The translations under genes and the position numbers were made by a program. DNA of 41,829 bases, taken from the NCBI RefSeq assembly GCF_003075415.1, contig NZ_QDAH01000050.1, forward strand, positions 1 to 41,829. The letters run 5' to 3'. This stretch comes from Microvirga sp. KLBC 81. GTDB taxonomy: Bacteria; Pseudomonadota; Alphaproteobacteria; Rhizobiales; Beijerinckiaceae. How positions within the stretch are numbered: position 1 is the first letter of the stretch; every line of letters starts with the position of its first letter. The notes below the pieces were generated by a model. That model searched no databases and was not told the DNA's origin. It worked only from the letters and a program-made list of their open reading frames with translations. Positions 1-7,318 of this stretch are shown here, in pieces.

Positions 1-696
1 TCGGGCGGATAGACCTTCTGGATGCGAACCGTTCCGACGGCCCAGAGCAACCCGAGAGCCGAGAGCGCTTGGCGGAAAGGCGCGCTGATGCCGTAGCCGG
101 CATCGGCCAGAACCGCCCCAAAGCTCACCCCCGCTTGCATGACCCGCCGCAGCTCCGCCAGAGCAATCTCGGGCTTGGCGCGTGCTGTCCACCCCCCTCG
201 GGCACACCCGCGTGCTGCAGGCGCTGCGGATCGTTGGTCCAGGTCTCGGGCAGAAACAGACGCAAGCTGATCGGGATCGGCACCTCATCCTTGGCAAGCG
301 CCAGCGACACCAATGCCTGACAGGTGGCCTTCTTGCCCACCGCTCCCGCCTACTGCGAGGCCACGCCCACGGAATGCGAGCCCATCTTCGGCAGCGCCGT
401 GTCGTCGATCACCAGGATGGCGTCGGGTCCACCCACGAGCCGGTTGGCCTGGGCCAGGAGTTCGGCTTTCAGCGGCGTCTCGTTCCAGGGGCCGACCGCC
501 AGAAGTGATGGAGTTGATCGTAATCAGCAGGCGCGACTCGAGCCGCCCTAGGCTGCAGGCTCTTGCGCTCGCCGGGCCCGATCAGACCCACCACATAGAG
601 CGGGCCCATGCGCCGGCGCGCCGGATGATGAAGATGGGCGAGGAAGGGTTCAAGCCAGGACCGAAGTTCATGCTCCCAGGGCACTGAGGTGCTCAT
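1..696 (-). pseudogene. IS701-family transposase, decayed, 5' part
   Basis: Read leftward from an ATG at 694-696, the protein resembles the N-terminal half of IS701-family DDE transposases (SRSO17-like): WLEPFLAHL, RRRMGPLYVVGL, GPGERKSLQP, then VIDDTALPKMGSHSVG, with the first catalytic Asp expected in VIDDTALPK, and LRLFLPETW. The reading frame is broken three times. About one base is missing near 503-504, where HHF should continue as VAVGPWNET. An in-frame TAG lies at 350-352, where relatives usually have Tyr. About one base is missing from a run of six G at 192-197. After that frame change the match resumes with ARAKPEIALAELRRVMQAGV and ADAGYGI and runs off the window start. The rest of the element lies outside the window. 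It is almost certainly inactive. The family call is from recalled motifs, not from a search. Confidence 0.88.
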
Positions 697-774
697 GGCT
701 GGCCTCCAACTGAGATCCCTCAGCCAGAGAAGTCGCCAGAGCTCATCCAGCTCCTCAAACCTGCCAAAGTAGTG

Positions 775-798
775 CTAGACCATTTGGATGAATGGAGC
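775..798 (+). promoter_or_regulatory. Tad-locus motif copy 1
   Basis: Reads CTAGACCATTTGGATGAAT followed by GGAGC. It matches the minus-strand copy before the tadG-like gene at 19 of 24 positions. Its first four bases, CTAG, coincide with the presumed insertion point of the IS701-like element. It lies 148 bp upstream of copy 2 and may be a distal site or a remnant. Confidence 0.4.
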
Positions 799-922
799 GC
801 GCGACAAAAATGCGCGAGAAAGACCTCACTGGCACCTGCTTGCTCTCGCTAGCTCCGATGACGCGCTGCTAACGGAACTCCAAAAGATCTTTTCTTCCAT
901 CCTGAAGTAACGGCTCTCATCG

Positions 923-946
923 CTAGGCCATTTGGCCGAACTCAGG
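923..946 (+). promoter_or_regulatory. Tad-locus motif copy 2 (upstream member of flp pair)
   Basis: CTAGGCCATTTGGCCGAA, with a perfect inverted repeat GGCCA-TT-TGGCC. It is 36 bp upstream of copy 3 measured start to start. The same core and spacing occur in front of cpaF. It is probably an activator or repressor site. The binding protein is unknown. Confidence 0.55.
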
Positions 947-958
947 CTCGTGGAAGCT

Positions 959-982
959 CTAGGCCATCAGGCTGAATAGACC
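959..982 (+). promoter_or_regulatory. Tad-locus motif copy 3 (downstream member of flp pair)
   Basis: CTAGGCCATCAGGCTGAAT followed by AGACC. It differs from the cpaF-side copy at 5688 in only three of 24 bases. About 36 bases after its start an AGTTCT element and an AT-rich stretch follow, also seen in similar register before cpaF, so the motif may overlap or adjoin the -35 region of the flp promoter. Confidence 0.55.
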
Positions 983-1089
983 TGCCTACGAAAAAGTTCT
1001 TTAAATACCTTTAACACAGCCGCGAGGGCTTGTGGGGGGTCGCATCAAGCATGTGACAGACCAGTGTACTAAACCGAGGAACAAAAACT

Positions 1090-1269
1090 ATGAAGTCTCT
1101 CGTTTCGCGCTTCCTGAAGAACGAGTCCGGCGCTACCGCTATCGAATACGGCCTCATCGCGGCCCTGATCGCAGTCGTTATCATTTTCGCAGTCACTTCG
1201 GTCGGCACTGAACTGACCACGACCTTCAATACAATCCAGAGCAAGCTCGCGGCCGCAAACAATCCGTAA
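1090..1269 (+). CDS. flp: Flp-type IVb pilin
   Basis: A 59-residue Flp pilin, the structural subunit of the Tad pilus. It starts MKSLVSRFLKNESG, a short basic leader ending in Gly14, followed by ATAIEYG. This is the classic prepilin peptidase site G/xxxxEY, with Glu19 at +5 and Tyr20 at +6. A hydrophobic helix, LIAALIAVVIIFAV, follows and anchors the subunit in the inner membrane before assembly. The leader should be cut by the CpaA peptidase encoded next door. The start is fixed by GAGGA at 1076-1080, nine bases before ATG. It is first in the pilus block, with its own probable terminator or attenuator behind it, which would allow more pilin than downstream products. The gene is short and easily missed by automatic calling. 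Confidence 0.95.
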   Translation: MKSLVSRFLKNESGATAIEYGLIAALIAVVIIFAVTSVGTELTTTFNTIQSKLAAANNP

Positions 1270-1305
1270 GCTCAGCAAGAAGCGACGCCCATTCTTGGAG
1301 CACGG

Positions 1306-1336
1306 CGGAGGGGGCATCCCCTCCGTTCCTTTCTTT
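1306..1336 (+). terminator. terminator or attenuator after flp
   Basis: Perfect 8-bp stem, CGGAGGGG (1306-1313) and CCCCTCCG (1318-1325), with the four-base loop GCAT. It is followed by the T-rich tract TTCCTTTCTTT. It lies between flp and cpaA, so it probably lowers read-through from the abundant pilin message into the assembly genes. Confidence 0.7.
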
Positions 1337-1380
1337 GGACCCTTTAAGCCTATTACGTCACAGATGTTCGAGGAGCAGCG

Positions 1381-1896
1381 ATGACGATCTCCGCAGTAGC
1401 AGCGCTCACCGCAAGCATCTGCTTCGCTGCAGGGACGATCTGGGCGGGCCTCATGGATCTGGCCACGATGAAGATCCGTAATGAGCTGGTTCTTTTTCTT
1501 CTCGCCATCTATGCAGCCTTGGCACCGCTTGCCGGCTTCGGACCCGTGCAGATCGGGTGGAGTGCAGCGGTTGCATTAGCCGTCCTGGCCGGCATGTTTG
1601 TTTTCTTCGGCCTGGGATGGATCGGCGGCGGCGATGCCAAGCTCATCGCGGTGATGGTGCTGTGGCTCGGTGCAGAGCAGGCCCTGCCTTATGTCCTTTA
1701 CATTGCCATCTTTGGCGGTGTGCTGAGCCTGCTCCTCCTGAAATTTCGTTCATTGCCGCTCCCGGCTTTCTGCACGCGCGTACCCTGGATCGTTCAGCTT
1801 CACTCGCGAGAGTCTGGCGTTCCCTATGGAATTGCTATCGCAGCAGCCGCTCTTTTCATGTTTCCGAATACGCCTTGGCTGACGGTGCTGTCATGA
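1381..1896 (+). CDS. cpaA: prepilin peptidase CpaA/TadV
   Basis: A 171-residue polytopic membrane protein of the A24 aspartic prepilin peptidase family, small form lacking the N-methylase domain. It should cleave the leader of Flp and possibly of the TadE-like pseudopilins at the inner membrane. The two catalytic aspartates are visible: Asp26 in GLMDLATMKIRN and Asp85 in GGGDAKL, which matches the GxGD signature. Hydrophobic segments alternate through the whole chain, with roughly five or six membrane helices. The length is typical of CpaA. It lies 111 bases after flp, behind the flp terminator, and 61 bases before cpaB, in the same direction. Confidence 0.93.
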   Translation: MTISAVAALTASICFAAGTIWAGLMDLATMKIRNELVLFLLAIYAALAPLAGFGPVQIGWSAAVALAVLAGMFVFFGLGWIGGGDAKLIAVMVLWLGAEQALPYVLYIAIFGGVLSLLLLKFRSLPLPAFCTRVPWIVQLHSRESGVPYGIAIAAAALFMFPNTPWLTVLS

Positions 1897-1957
1897 GACG
1901 GATCATCACCATGGCAGGCCTGAAAGCACCTTCTCACGTTCGACGGGGCCTTTGATC

Positions 1958-2719
1958 ATGTTGCGAATTGCCATTCTCGTCATCGCTATCGCGGCCGGCA
2001 GCCTTGCCGGTTGGCTTGCATTATCGATGAGACCAGGTGTCGCCGTCACGACGGCTCCTGCACCGGCTCCCCAGGTCGCGATGATCGATGTTCTGGTTGC
2101 ATCGGCAGAGCTGGGTCAGGGACAGTATCTGAACGATAAAAGCCTTCGCTGGCAGCCCTGGCCTGCCGATGCGGTCAGCCCCGGCTTCATCACCCGCTCT
2201 GCGCAGCCGGAGGCCATCAAAATTCTGACTGGCATCATGGTGCGTAGCCAGTTCGTCCCCGGGGAGCCGATCCGCGAAGAGAAGCTCTCCCGCAACGCGA
2301 GCCTGCTCGCCTCAATCCTCGCACCGGGCAAACGCGCAGTCGCCATCCGGATCTCGGTGGAGAGCACGGCCGGTGGGTTCATCCTGCCCAATGACCGTGT
2401 GGACGTGATCCAGACCGTCGCGCGTCCCGGACAGGGTCAAACCGACAATCTCAGCCGCACGATCCTCACCAATATCCGTGTGCTGGCTGTCGACCAGAAG
2501 ATCGAGGAAGCCAAAGGACAGCCTGTCGCTGTCGGCAAAACGGCGACTCTTGAGCTCAGCCCATCTCAGGCCGAAGCCATCGCGGCAGCCCAGGCGTCGG
2601 GCATTCTCTCTCTTTCGCTTCGTTCGGCTGCCGACAACGACGACGAACCTTTGCTTCGTCAGGAGAGCGTGTCCGTGCGGATCCTGCGGGCGGGCCAAAG
2701 CGAAGTTGTGAAGTTCTAG
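1958..2719 (+). CDS. cpaB: Flp pilus assembly protein CpaB/RcpC
   Basis: A 253-residue periplasmic protein anchored by an N-terminal hydrophobic segment (RIAILVIAIAAGSLAGWLALSM without its charged ends). It is followed by an Ala/Pro linker and a SAF-like domain starting near DVLVASAELGQGQYL. CpaB/RcpC proteins are thought to work with the outer-membrane secretin, stabilising it or gating the pilus channel. Residues such as FVPGEPIREEKL and GKRAVAIRI are characteristic of the family. ATG at 1958 is preferred over a TTG two codons upstream, because the only purine-rich stretch (GACGGGG, 1941-1947) is then about ten bases away. The partner secretin CpaC is not in this window in full length. Confidence 0.9.
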   Translation: MLRIAILVIAIAAGSLAGWLALSMRPGVAVTTAPAPAPQVAMIDVLVASAELGQGQYLNDKSLRWQPWPADAVSPGFITRSAQPEAIKILTGIMVRSQFVPGEPIREEKLSRNASLLASILAPGKRAVAIRISVESTAGGFILPNDRVDVIQTVARPGQGQTDNLSRTILTNIRVLAVDQKIEEAKGQPVAVGKTATLELSPSQAEAIAAAQASGILSLSLRSAADNDDEPLLRQESVSVRILRAGQSEVVKF

Positions 2720-2751
2720 CACGCGGACCTGCGACAGGATCGCTCTTTCAG

Positions 2752-4095
2752 ATGACGGACATGACTTTCGACATGGCAGACGACCTTCCCCGCACTGCGA
2801 CACGGCAGGGTCTTGACCAGACCGCACCGTCAACGGACACTTTGGAGGACATCGCTCGCACTCGCGAAGCCGTGCGTATCCCACGCGTCAACATCGATGC
2901 ATTCTGCGACAGCTCGGATGTGGCTAGCGTCATCGAGAATGCAGCCCGTGATCGTTTGATGTCACGCACACGGGTCAATGTGCGCATGGGCGGCTTAGGG
3001 GCTGCCATCGAGCATTATCGCCAGACATCAACTCCTAACCTCGTCATCGTTGAGAGCCGATCGGCCCGAAATGTTTATCTTGCCGATCTCGACCGTCTTG
3101 CCGAAGTGTGCGATCCAGGAACACGCGTCATGGCGATTGGCCATGCCAACGACATCGTGTTCTACCGTGAGCTCATCAAGCGGGGCATCAGCGAATATCT
3201 CCTCGCGCCGGTGGATCCTGTCTCGCTGATTGCATCGATTTCCGGCGTCTATGGCGAGAACAGATCAAGCAAGCTCGGCCAGACCTATGCCTTCATCGGC
3301 GCCAAGGGCGGTGTCGGCTCGTCGACCCTCGCACACAATGTCGCTTGGACGATTGCCCGTCAGCTCAGCTCTGACGTGATAATCGCCGATCTGGATCTCC
3401 CCTTCGGAACTGCCAGCCTCGATTTCAATCTTGATGGCGGGCCGGGTATCTCGGAAGTGCTCCAGGACACGGGCCGCCTCGACGAGGTGCTTCTGGACCG
3501 TCTTCTGGCCAAGTGCGGTGATCATTTGAGTCTCCTTTCCGCTCCGACGGACCTTGAGAAGGCCTATGACCTCCACGAGAGCGCGCTCGAGCCTCTGATC
3601 GACGTTGCGCAATCGAGCATTCCCTTCACGGTTCTGGATATGCCGCATATGTGGACCTCCTGGGCCAGGAATGTGCTGGTCGCCGCGGATGAGATCGTCA
3701 TCACGGCCGTGCCGGATCTCGCTAACCTGCGCAATGCGAAGAACATGATCACTGTTCTGCGGCAGGCGCGCCCTCATGATCCTCCGCCCAAGCTGGTTCT
3801 GAACCAAGTCGGCATGCCGAAGAGGCCCGAGATCAAGCCTAAAGAATTTGCCAAAGCCATTCAGCTTGAGCCGATTGCCTGCATAGGTTTCGAAGCACAG
3901 CTGTTTGGAACGGCCGCAAACAAGGGACAGATGATCGCCGAAGTCTCTGGCAAGGGAGCAGCGCCCAAATCCTTTGGGGAGATCGCTGATATCCTGACGG
4001 GTCGAAAGGATGCGAAGCGCTCGCAGAAGAAGGCTCTCAGCCTGGGATCTCTGTTCGGCACGATGAAGCGCGGCTCCGGCTCAGTGAGGAAGTAA
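2752..4095 (+). CDS. cpaE: pilus assembly ATPase-like protein CpaE/TadZ
   Basis: A 447-residue protein with a variable N-terminal leader (1-45), a receiver-like domain without a clear phosphoacceptor (about 46-165), and a ParA/MinD-like ATPase domain (about 175-420). The deviant Walker A KGGVGSST is at 185-192, followed by IIADLDLPFG as the switch/Walker region. A basic tail rich in Lys and Arg ends the protein. TadZ/CpaE proteins localise the pilus assembly machine, often at a cell pole. It lies 32 bases after cpaB and 14 bases before the next gene, so it is translated within the flp-side operon. CpaC and CpaD, which usually sit between cpaB and cpaE, are absent here. Confidence 0.92.
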   Translation: MTDMTFDMADDLPRTATRQGLDQTAPSTDTLEDIARTREAVRIPRVNIDAFCDSSDVASVIENAARDRLMSRTRVNVRMGGLGAAIEHYRQTSTPNLVIVESRSARNVYLADLDRLAEVCDPGTRVMAIGHANDIVFYRELIKRGISEYLLAPVDPVSLIASISGVYGENRSSKLGQTYAFIGAKGGVGSSTLAHNVAWTIARQLSSDVIIADLDLPFGTASLDFNLDGGPGISEVLQDTGRLDEVLLDRLLAKCGDHLSLLSAPTDLEKAYDLHESALEPLIDVAQSSIPFTVLDMPHMWTSWARNVLVAADEIVITAVPDLANLRNAKNMITVLRQARPHDPPPKLVLNQVGMPKRPEIKPKEFAKAIQLEPIACIGFEAQLFGTAANKGQMIAEVSGKGAAPKSFGEIADILTGRKDAKRSQKKALSLGSLFGTMKRGSGSVRK

Positions 4096-4109
4096 GCGAG
4101 GTCACGGCC

Positions 4110-4658
4110 GTGCAACGGGATCTTGCGCCACTCACGATGATTGGGAGAACCCTCTCGGCACTGGGGCTTTGTCGGCCCAGGACTGCATCCACCAGGTTTC
4201 TGAGCGATCAGTCTGGCGTCTCGGCGCTTGAGTTCGCGCTTCTTGCGCCGGCCATCCTGCTCGGTTCCGTTTTTGTCGCGGACTTGGCATTTCTCGCTCA
4301 TCAACGCATGGCGATCGATCAAGTCCTGAGAGCCGGCGCTCAGCAAGCCATGCTGGATAAATCCGCAAGTCCTGCCGCCGAGGAGGTCGTAAAGGTCCTC
4401 AACATCATGGCAGCTTCGGGAAACTTTGCTGTTGGCAGCACAATTCCGGTGAAAGAGAAGCCGCCCCTTATCGTCGGTGCCTCTCGCTATTGCGCATGCC
4501 CCGATGCAATCGAGGCCCCTCCCGTCGCGTGTTCGACAATATGTACAGGCTCTAAGCCGACCCTCGCCTTCTACTCGATCTGGGCCAAGAGCAGGTCCTC
4601 GAACATGCTCCTGCCGGATCTCCCATTCGAACCTCAGATCAGGGTACAGGTTCGATGA
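4110..4658 (+). CDS. tadE: TadE-like pseudopilin
   Basis: A 182-residue protein with a basic N-terminus and then the TadE signature SGVSALEFALLAPAILL, a pilin-like hydrophobic segment with a conserved Glu (about residues 35-60). A periplasmic domain follows, with four cysteines in CACP...ACSTIC. TadE-family minor pseudopilins are inner-membrane components needed for Flp assembly. The GTG start at 4110 has a GCGAGG element eight bases upstream. The ATG at 4137 lacks a close ribosome binding site. Its stop overlaps the next start by four bases (ATGA). It could be called TadE or TadF; the distinction is not secure from sequence alone. Confidence 0.82.
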   Translation: MQRDLAPLTMIGRTLSALGLCRPRTASTRFLSDQSGVSALEFALLAPAILLGSVFVADLAFLAHQRMAIDQVLRAGAQQAMLDKSASPAAEEVVKVLNIMAASGNFAVGSTIPVKEKPPLIVGASRYCACPDAIEAPPVACSTICTGSKPTLAFYSIWAKSRSSNMLLPDLPFEPQIRVQVR

Positions 4659-5071
4659 GAAGGATCGCCCGCACCTTCAGACGTCTGGGCTCCTGCGAGA
4701 ATGGATCCGTGGCCGTCGAATTCGCTTTCATCGGCTTGCTCCTGATTGCGGGATCCTTGATCGCCATCGACTTTGGCCGCGCGTTCTATCTCTACAATAA
4801 GGTGTCGAACGCCATGGATAGGGCTGCCCGAAAAAGCCTGGTCTTCAACGCGAGCAATGAGCAGCTGATTGCGGAGATCATGAAAGATTTCCCGAAATTC
4901 GTGATCACAGACCCGAGTCAGTATCCGGATGAGATCCCGAAGGTCACGGTCGTTGAGGATACGGATTTCCGATCCGTAAAAGCCGATGTGATCTTCAGGC
5001 CAGTCGTGCCTGCTTTCGTGAGTGACAAAGTTACTATGTCACTAACCCGCCGCCTCCCGAAAGCATCGTGA
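4655..5071 (+). CDS. second TadE/TadF-like pseudopilin
   Basis: A 138-residue small pseudopilin-like protein. Residues 14-45 contain the TadE pattern ENGSVAVEFAFIGLLLIAGSLIAIDFGRAF: a Gly, a conserved Glu and one membrane helix. About 90 periplasmic residues follow, ending in a basic tail. It overlaps the upstream tadE-like gene by ATGA, so the two are translationally coupled and probably act as a pair. It is the last gene of the flp block and is convergent with the minus-strand secretin N-domain gene, 61 bases away. No clear terminator is visible between them. Confidence 0.82.
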   Translation: MRRIARTFRRLGSCENGSVAVEFAFIGLLLIAGSLIAIDFGRAFYLYNKVSNAMDRAARKSLVFNASNEQLIAEIMKDFPKFVITDPSQYPDEIPKVTVVEDTDFRSVKADVIFRPVVPAFVSDKVTMSLTRRLPKAS

Positions 5072-5132
5072 GCAATAGGCCTAGGCTTGGATCGGGATGG
5101 TCGGGCTTCGGTTTGGAGAGGCGGATCGTCCC

Positions 5133-5591
5133 TTATTTTGCAGAGGCCGCTTTTCCGATCGACCGGCAGGTATCGATGCAGGAATAAGTCTGCTGCACGC
5201 CACCATGATCGACCGTGGTCATCTGTCGCAGGCTGGTGGACACGTTCACGCGCAAATTGGCGATCTCCCGTCCGCTCTCCCCCAGAACGATCATATTCGT
5301 AGCCCCCACCGCCTTACCTGTGAGCACGATGGTGGTTTCATCGCTCAAGGTGCCATCGACGATTCCTGGGTTGCCGATGATGATCGTCCGTGCGGGCTGA
5401 TCGAAGGTCAGGATCTTGGCGAAATCCAGAACGATCGGAAGAGTTGTCTGATCCCGAGTGACCTTGAGGCGAGCGATAGATGAGCCCGAAGGCGCTTGGA
5501 CGACCGCCTCATCTCCCCAGCCCTGTTGTGAAAAGAAAGAGATCCCCAACAGGAGAACCGCACCGATGAATTTAAGAGAACGGCGTTGCAT
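5133..5591 (-). CDS. stand-alone pilus secretin N-terminal-domain protein
   Basis: A 152-residue exported protein. It has a signal peptide, MQRRSLKFIGAVLLLGISFF to about SQQGWG, and then one domain like the N-terminal region of CpaC/RcpA secretins (PF13629 type). Markers are PARTIIIGNPGIVDGTL, TIVLTGKAVGATNMIVL and REIANLRVNV. The BON and secretin barrel domains of CpaC are missing, and the coding region simply ends; no remnant of a secretin follows. Such short proteins are known beside Tad genes in Hyphomicrobiales, so it is probably a real gene. It may act as a periplasmic adaptor of a secretin encoded elsewhere. The start is uncertain: ATG at 5591 gives the cleanest signal peptide, while ATG 5615 and TTG 5651 are alternatives. 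It is transcribed away from cpaF. Confidence 0.78.
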   Translation of the reverse strand: MQRRSLKFIGAVLLLGISFFSQQGWGDEAVVQAPSGSSIARLKVTRDQTTLPIVLDFAKILTFDQPARTIIIGNPGIVDGTLSDETTIVLTGKAVGATNMIVLGESGREIANLRVNVSTSLRQMTTVDHGGVQQTYSCIDTCRSIGKAASAK

Positions 5592-5651
5592 GAGGAATGT
5601 CCGGTCGTCTGGCATCCTTCTTTCAAACCATTTCCTGCACCAGAGGAGCAA

Positions 5652-5670
5652 TTAGGCCATTTGGCCGAGG
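5652..5670 (+). promoter_or_regulatory. Tad-locus motif copy 4 (upstream member of cpaF pair)
   Basis: TTAGGCCATTTGGCCGAGG. It shares 16 consecutive bases, TAGGCCATTTGGCCGA, with copy 2 before flp and contains the same GGCCA-TT-TGGCC inverted repeat. It starts exactly 36 bp before copy 5, as copies 2 and 3 do. Being palindromic, it could also serve the divergent secretin N-domain gene. Confidence 0.55.
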
Positions 5671-5687
5671 GCCTGTCTCGGCTGGTC

Positions 5688-5711
5688 CTAGACCATGAGG
5701 CTGAATAGACC
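5688..5711 (+). promoter_or_regulatory. Tad-locus motif copy 5 (downstream member of cpaF pair)
   Basis: CTAGACCATGAGGCTGAAT followed by AGACC, 21 of 24 bases identical to copy 3. A GGTTCT element follows 37 bases after its start and then an AT-rich stretch (AATAAACATTAATG), paralleling the flp upstream region. Distance to the cpaF start is about 95 bases. Confidence 0.55.
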
Positions 5712-5806
5712 CTCACGGCAGCTAGGTTCTAATAAACATTAATGAATTGTGGCAATCAACCTGATGGGCAGGTCGGAGAGCCGAGATACAAAGCGGGGCT
5801 TGTAGC

Positions 5807-7306
5807 ATGTTCGGCAGGAGAAGTTTGCAGAACGAGGGCATCAAACAGCCCCATGCCCTTCCGCCCGGATTGCAGACCGATAGGCCGATCCAGGTCATGC
5901 CCCCTGGCGCATCGAAACCGGCCCGTCCGACTGAGCCACCCTCTCGCACCTCATCCGCAACAGTTTCACCTGCCCAAAATCTGTCGGAGGGATCAGCGGC
6001 GCGTTCGCAAGGCAGCCGAAGGACTGACGAGTATTATGGCCTGAAAGCCCAGGTTTTTACGGCGCTGATCGAAGCCATCGATGTTGCCCAACTGGGCAGG
6101 ATGGAGCTCGGGGAGGCACGCGAGGCGATCGGTGAGATCGTCAAGGACATCGTGACGGCCAAGAAGCTCGTGATGTCGATTGCCGAGCAGGACGAACTCC
6201 TTCAAGACATCTGCAATGACGTTCTGGGTTATGGCCCTCTCGAACCTCTTCTGGCTCGGGACGACATTGCCGACATCATGGTCAACGGCGCAGACACAGT
6301 TTACATCGAGGTAGGTGGCAAGGTTCAAAAGACGGATATCCAGTTCCGTGACAATGCACAGCTCCTGCATATCTGTCAGCGCATCGTCAGCCAGGTTGGA
6401 CGCCGTGTCGATGAATCCAGCCCCATCTGTGACGCGCGCCTCCCGGATGGCTCACGCGTCAACGTGATCGCTCCACCGCTCGCCATCGATGGGCCGACCC
6501 TCACGATCCGCAAATTCAAGAAAGACAAGCTCACCCTTGATCAGCTCGTCAAATTCGGCTCGATCACCCCGGAAGGCGCGCAGATCCTCGAGATCATCGG
6601 ACGTGTCCGCTGCAACGTGATCGTTTCCGGAGGTACCGGCTCCGGCAAAACGACACTGCTGAACTGCCTCACCCGCTATATCGAGCCTGGCGAGCGCATC
6701 GTGACCTGCGAGGACGCCGCCGAGCTTCAATTGCAGCAGCCCCACGTTGTGCGCCTGGAAACACGCCCGCCGAATATCGAAGGCGAGGGACAGATCACCA
6801 TGCGCGATCTCGTGAAGAACTGTCTGCGCATGCGCCCGGAGCGCATCATCGTCGGCGAGGTCCGCGGCTCCGAGGCATTCGATCTTCTTCAGGCTATGAA
6901 TACGGGCCACGATGGATCCATGGGAACCCTTCACGCCAACTCCCCTCGAGAGGCGGTGTCCCGTATCGAGTCCATGATCACGATGGGCGGATTCAGCCTG
7001 CCGTCAAAGACGATCCGTGAGATGATCGTTTCTTCTGTCGACGTCATTGTTCAGGCCGCCCGTCTGCGCGATGGCTCGCGTCGCATTACGCATATCACCG
7101 AGGTCCTCGGCCTCGAAGGCGATGTCATCATCACCCAGGATCTCTTCACTTATGAAATCCTCGGCGAAGATGCGAAAGGAAACATCATCGGACAACATCG
7201 CTCGACGGGTGTCGGTCGCCCACGCTTCTGGGATCGTGCTCGCTACTATGGAGAGGAAAAGCGCCTCGCAGCTGCCCTTGACGCCGCCGAGAAATCCAGC
7301 ACATAA
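5807..7306 (+). CDS. cpaF: Tad pilus assembly ATPase CpaF/TadA
   Basis: A 499-residue secretion ATPase that powers Flp pilus assembly at the cytoplasmic face. A Pro-rich, probably disordered N-terminus (1-75) precedes the N-terminal domain. The core has Walker A GGTGSGKTT (275-283), the Asp box CEDAAEL (301-307), Walker B RPERIIVGEVRG (343-354) and the His box TGHDGSMGTLHAN (366-378). These are all hallmarks of the VirB11/PilT-like CpaF family, and the length is typical. ATG at 5807 has a purine-rich GCGGGG about nine bases upstream. It leads the cpaF-tadB-tadC operon, with tadB 12 bases behind it. It is preceded by a pair of the locus motif and by a divergent small gene. Confidence 0.96.
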   Translation: MFGRRSLQNEGIKQPHALPPGLQTDRPIQVMPPGASKPARPTEPPSRTSSATVSPAQNLSEGSAARSQGSRRTDEYYGLKAQVFTALIEAIDVAQLGRMELGEAREAIGEIVKDIVTAKKLVMSIAEQDELLQDICNDVLGYGPLEPLLARDDIADIMVNGADTVYIEVGGKVQKTDIQFRDNAQLLHICQRIVSQVGRRVDESSPICDARLPDGSRVNVIAPPLAIDGPTLTIRKFKKDKLTLDQLVKFGSITPEGAQILEIIGRVRCNVIVSGGTGSGKTTLLNCLTRYIEPGERIVTCEDAAELQLQQPHVVRLETRPPNIEGEGQITMRDLVKNCLRMRPERIIVGEVRGSEAFDLLQAMNTGHDGSMGTLHANSPREAVSRIESMITMGGFSLPSKTIREMIVSSVDVIVQAARLRDGSRRITHITEVLGLEGDVIITQDLFTYEILGEDAKGNIIGQHRSTGVGRPRFWDRARYYGEEKRLAAALDAAEKSST

Positions 7307-7318
7307 CGAGCTGCCAGC

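Larger units (their letters stand above)
697..1089. other. gene-free region: IS end and flp upstream region
   Basis: No gene is supported in these 393 bases. The first part, to about 774, is probably the terminal non-coding end of the IS701-like element. It abuts CTAG at 775-778, which fits the YTAR target known for IS701-family elements. The rest is the flp upstream region. It holds three copies of a motif also found before cpaF and the tadG-like gene, at 775, 923 and 959, then an AT-rich stretch around 991-1016 that may contain the -10 region. A GAGGA ribosome binding site lies at 1076-1080. Confidence 0.6.

Noticed and set aside
143..204. Possible programmed frameshift in the transposase
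   Set aside because: The presence of a second frameshift and an in-frame stop elsewhere in the same gene indicates decay.
874..878. GGAAC upstream of flp as an EcfG -35 box
   Set aside because: No CGTT at the required distance; the downstream sequence is TTCC.
5074..5090. AGGCCTAGGC sequence after the second tadE-like gene as a terminator or motif copy
   Set aside because: It is a short palindrome without a T-run and matches the Tad motif only in its first few bases.
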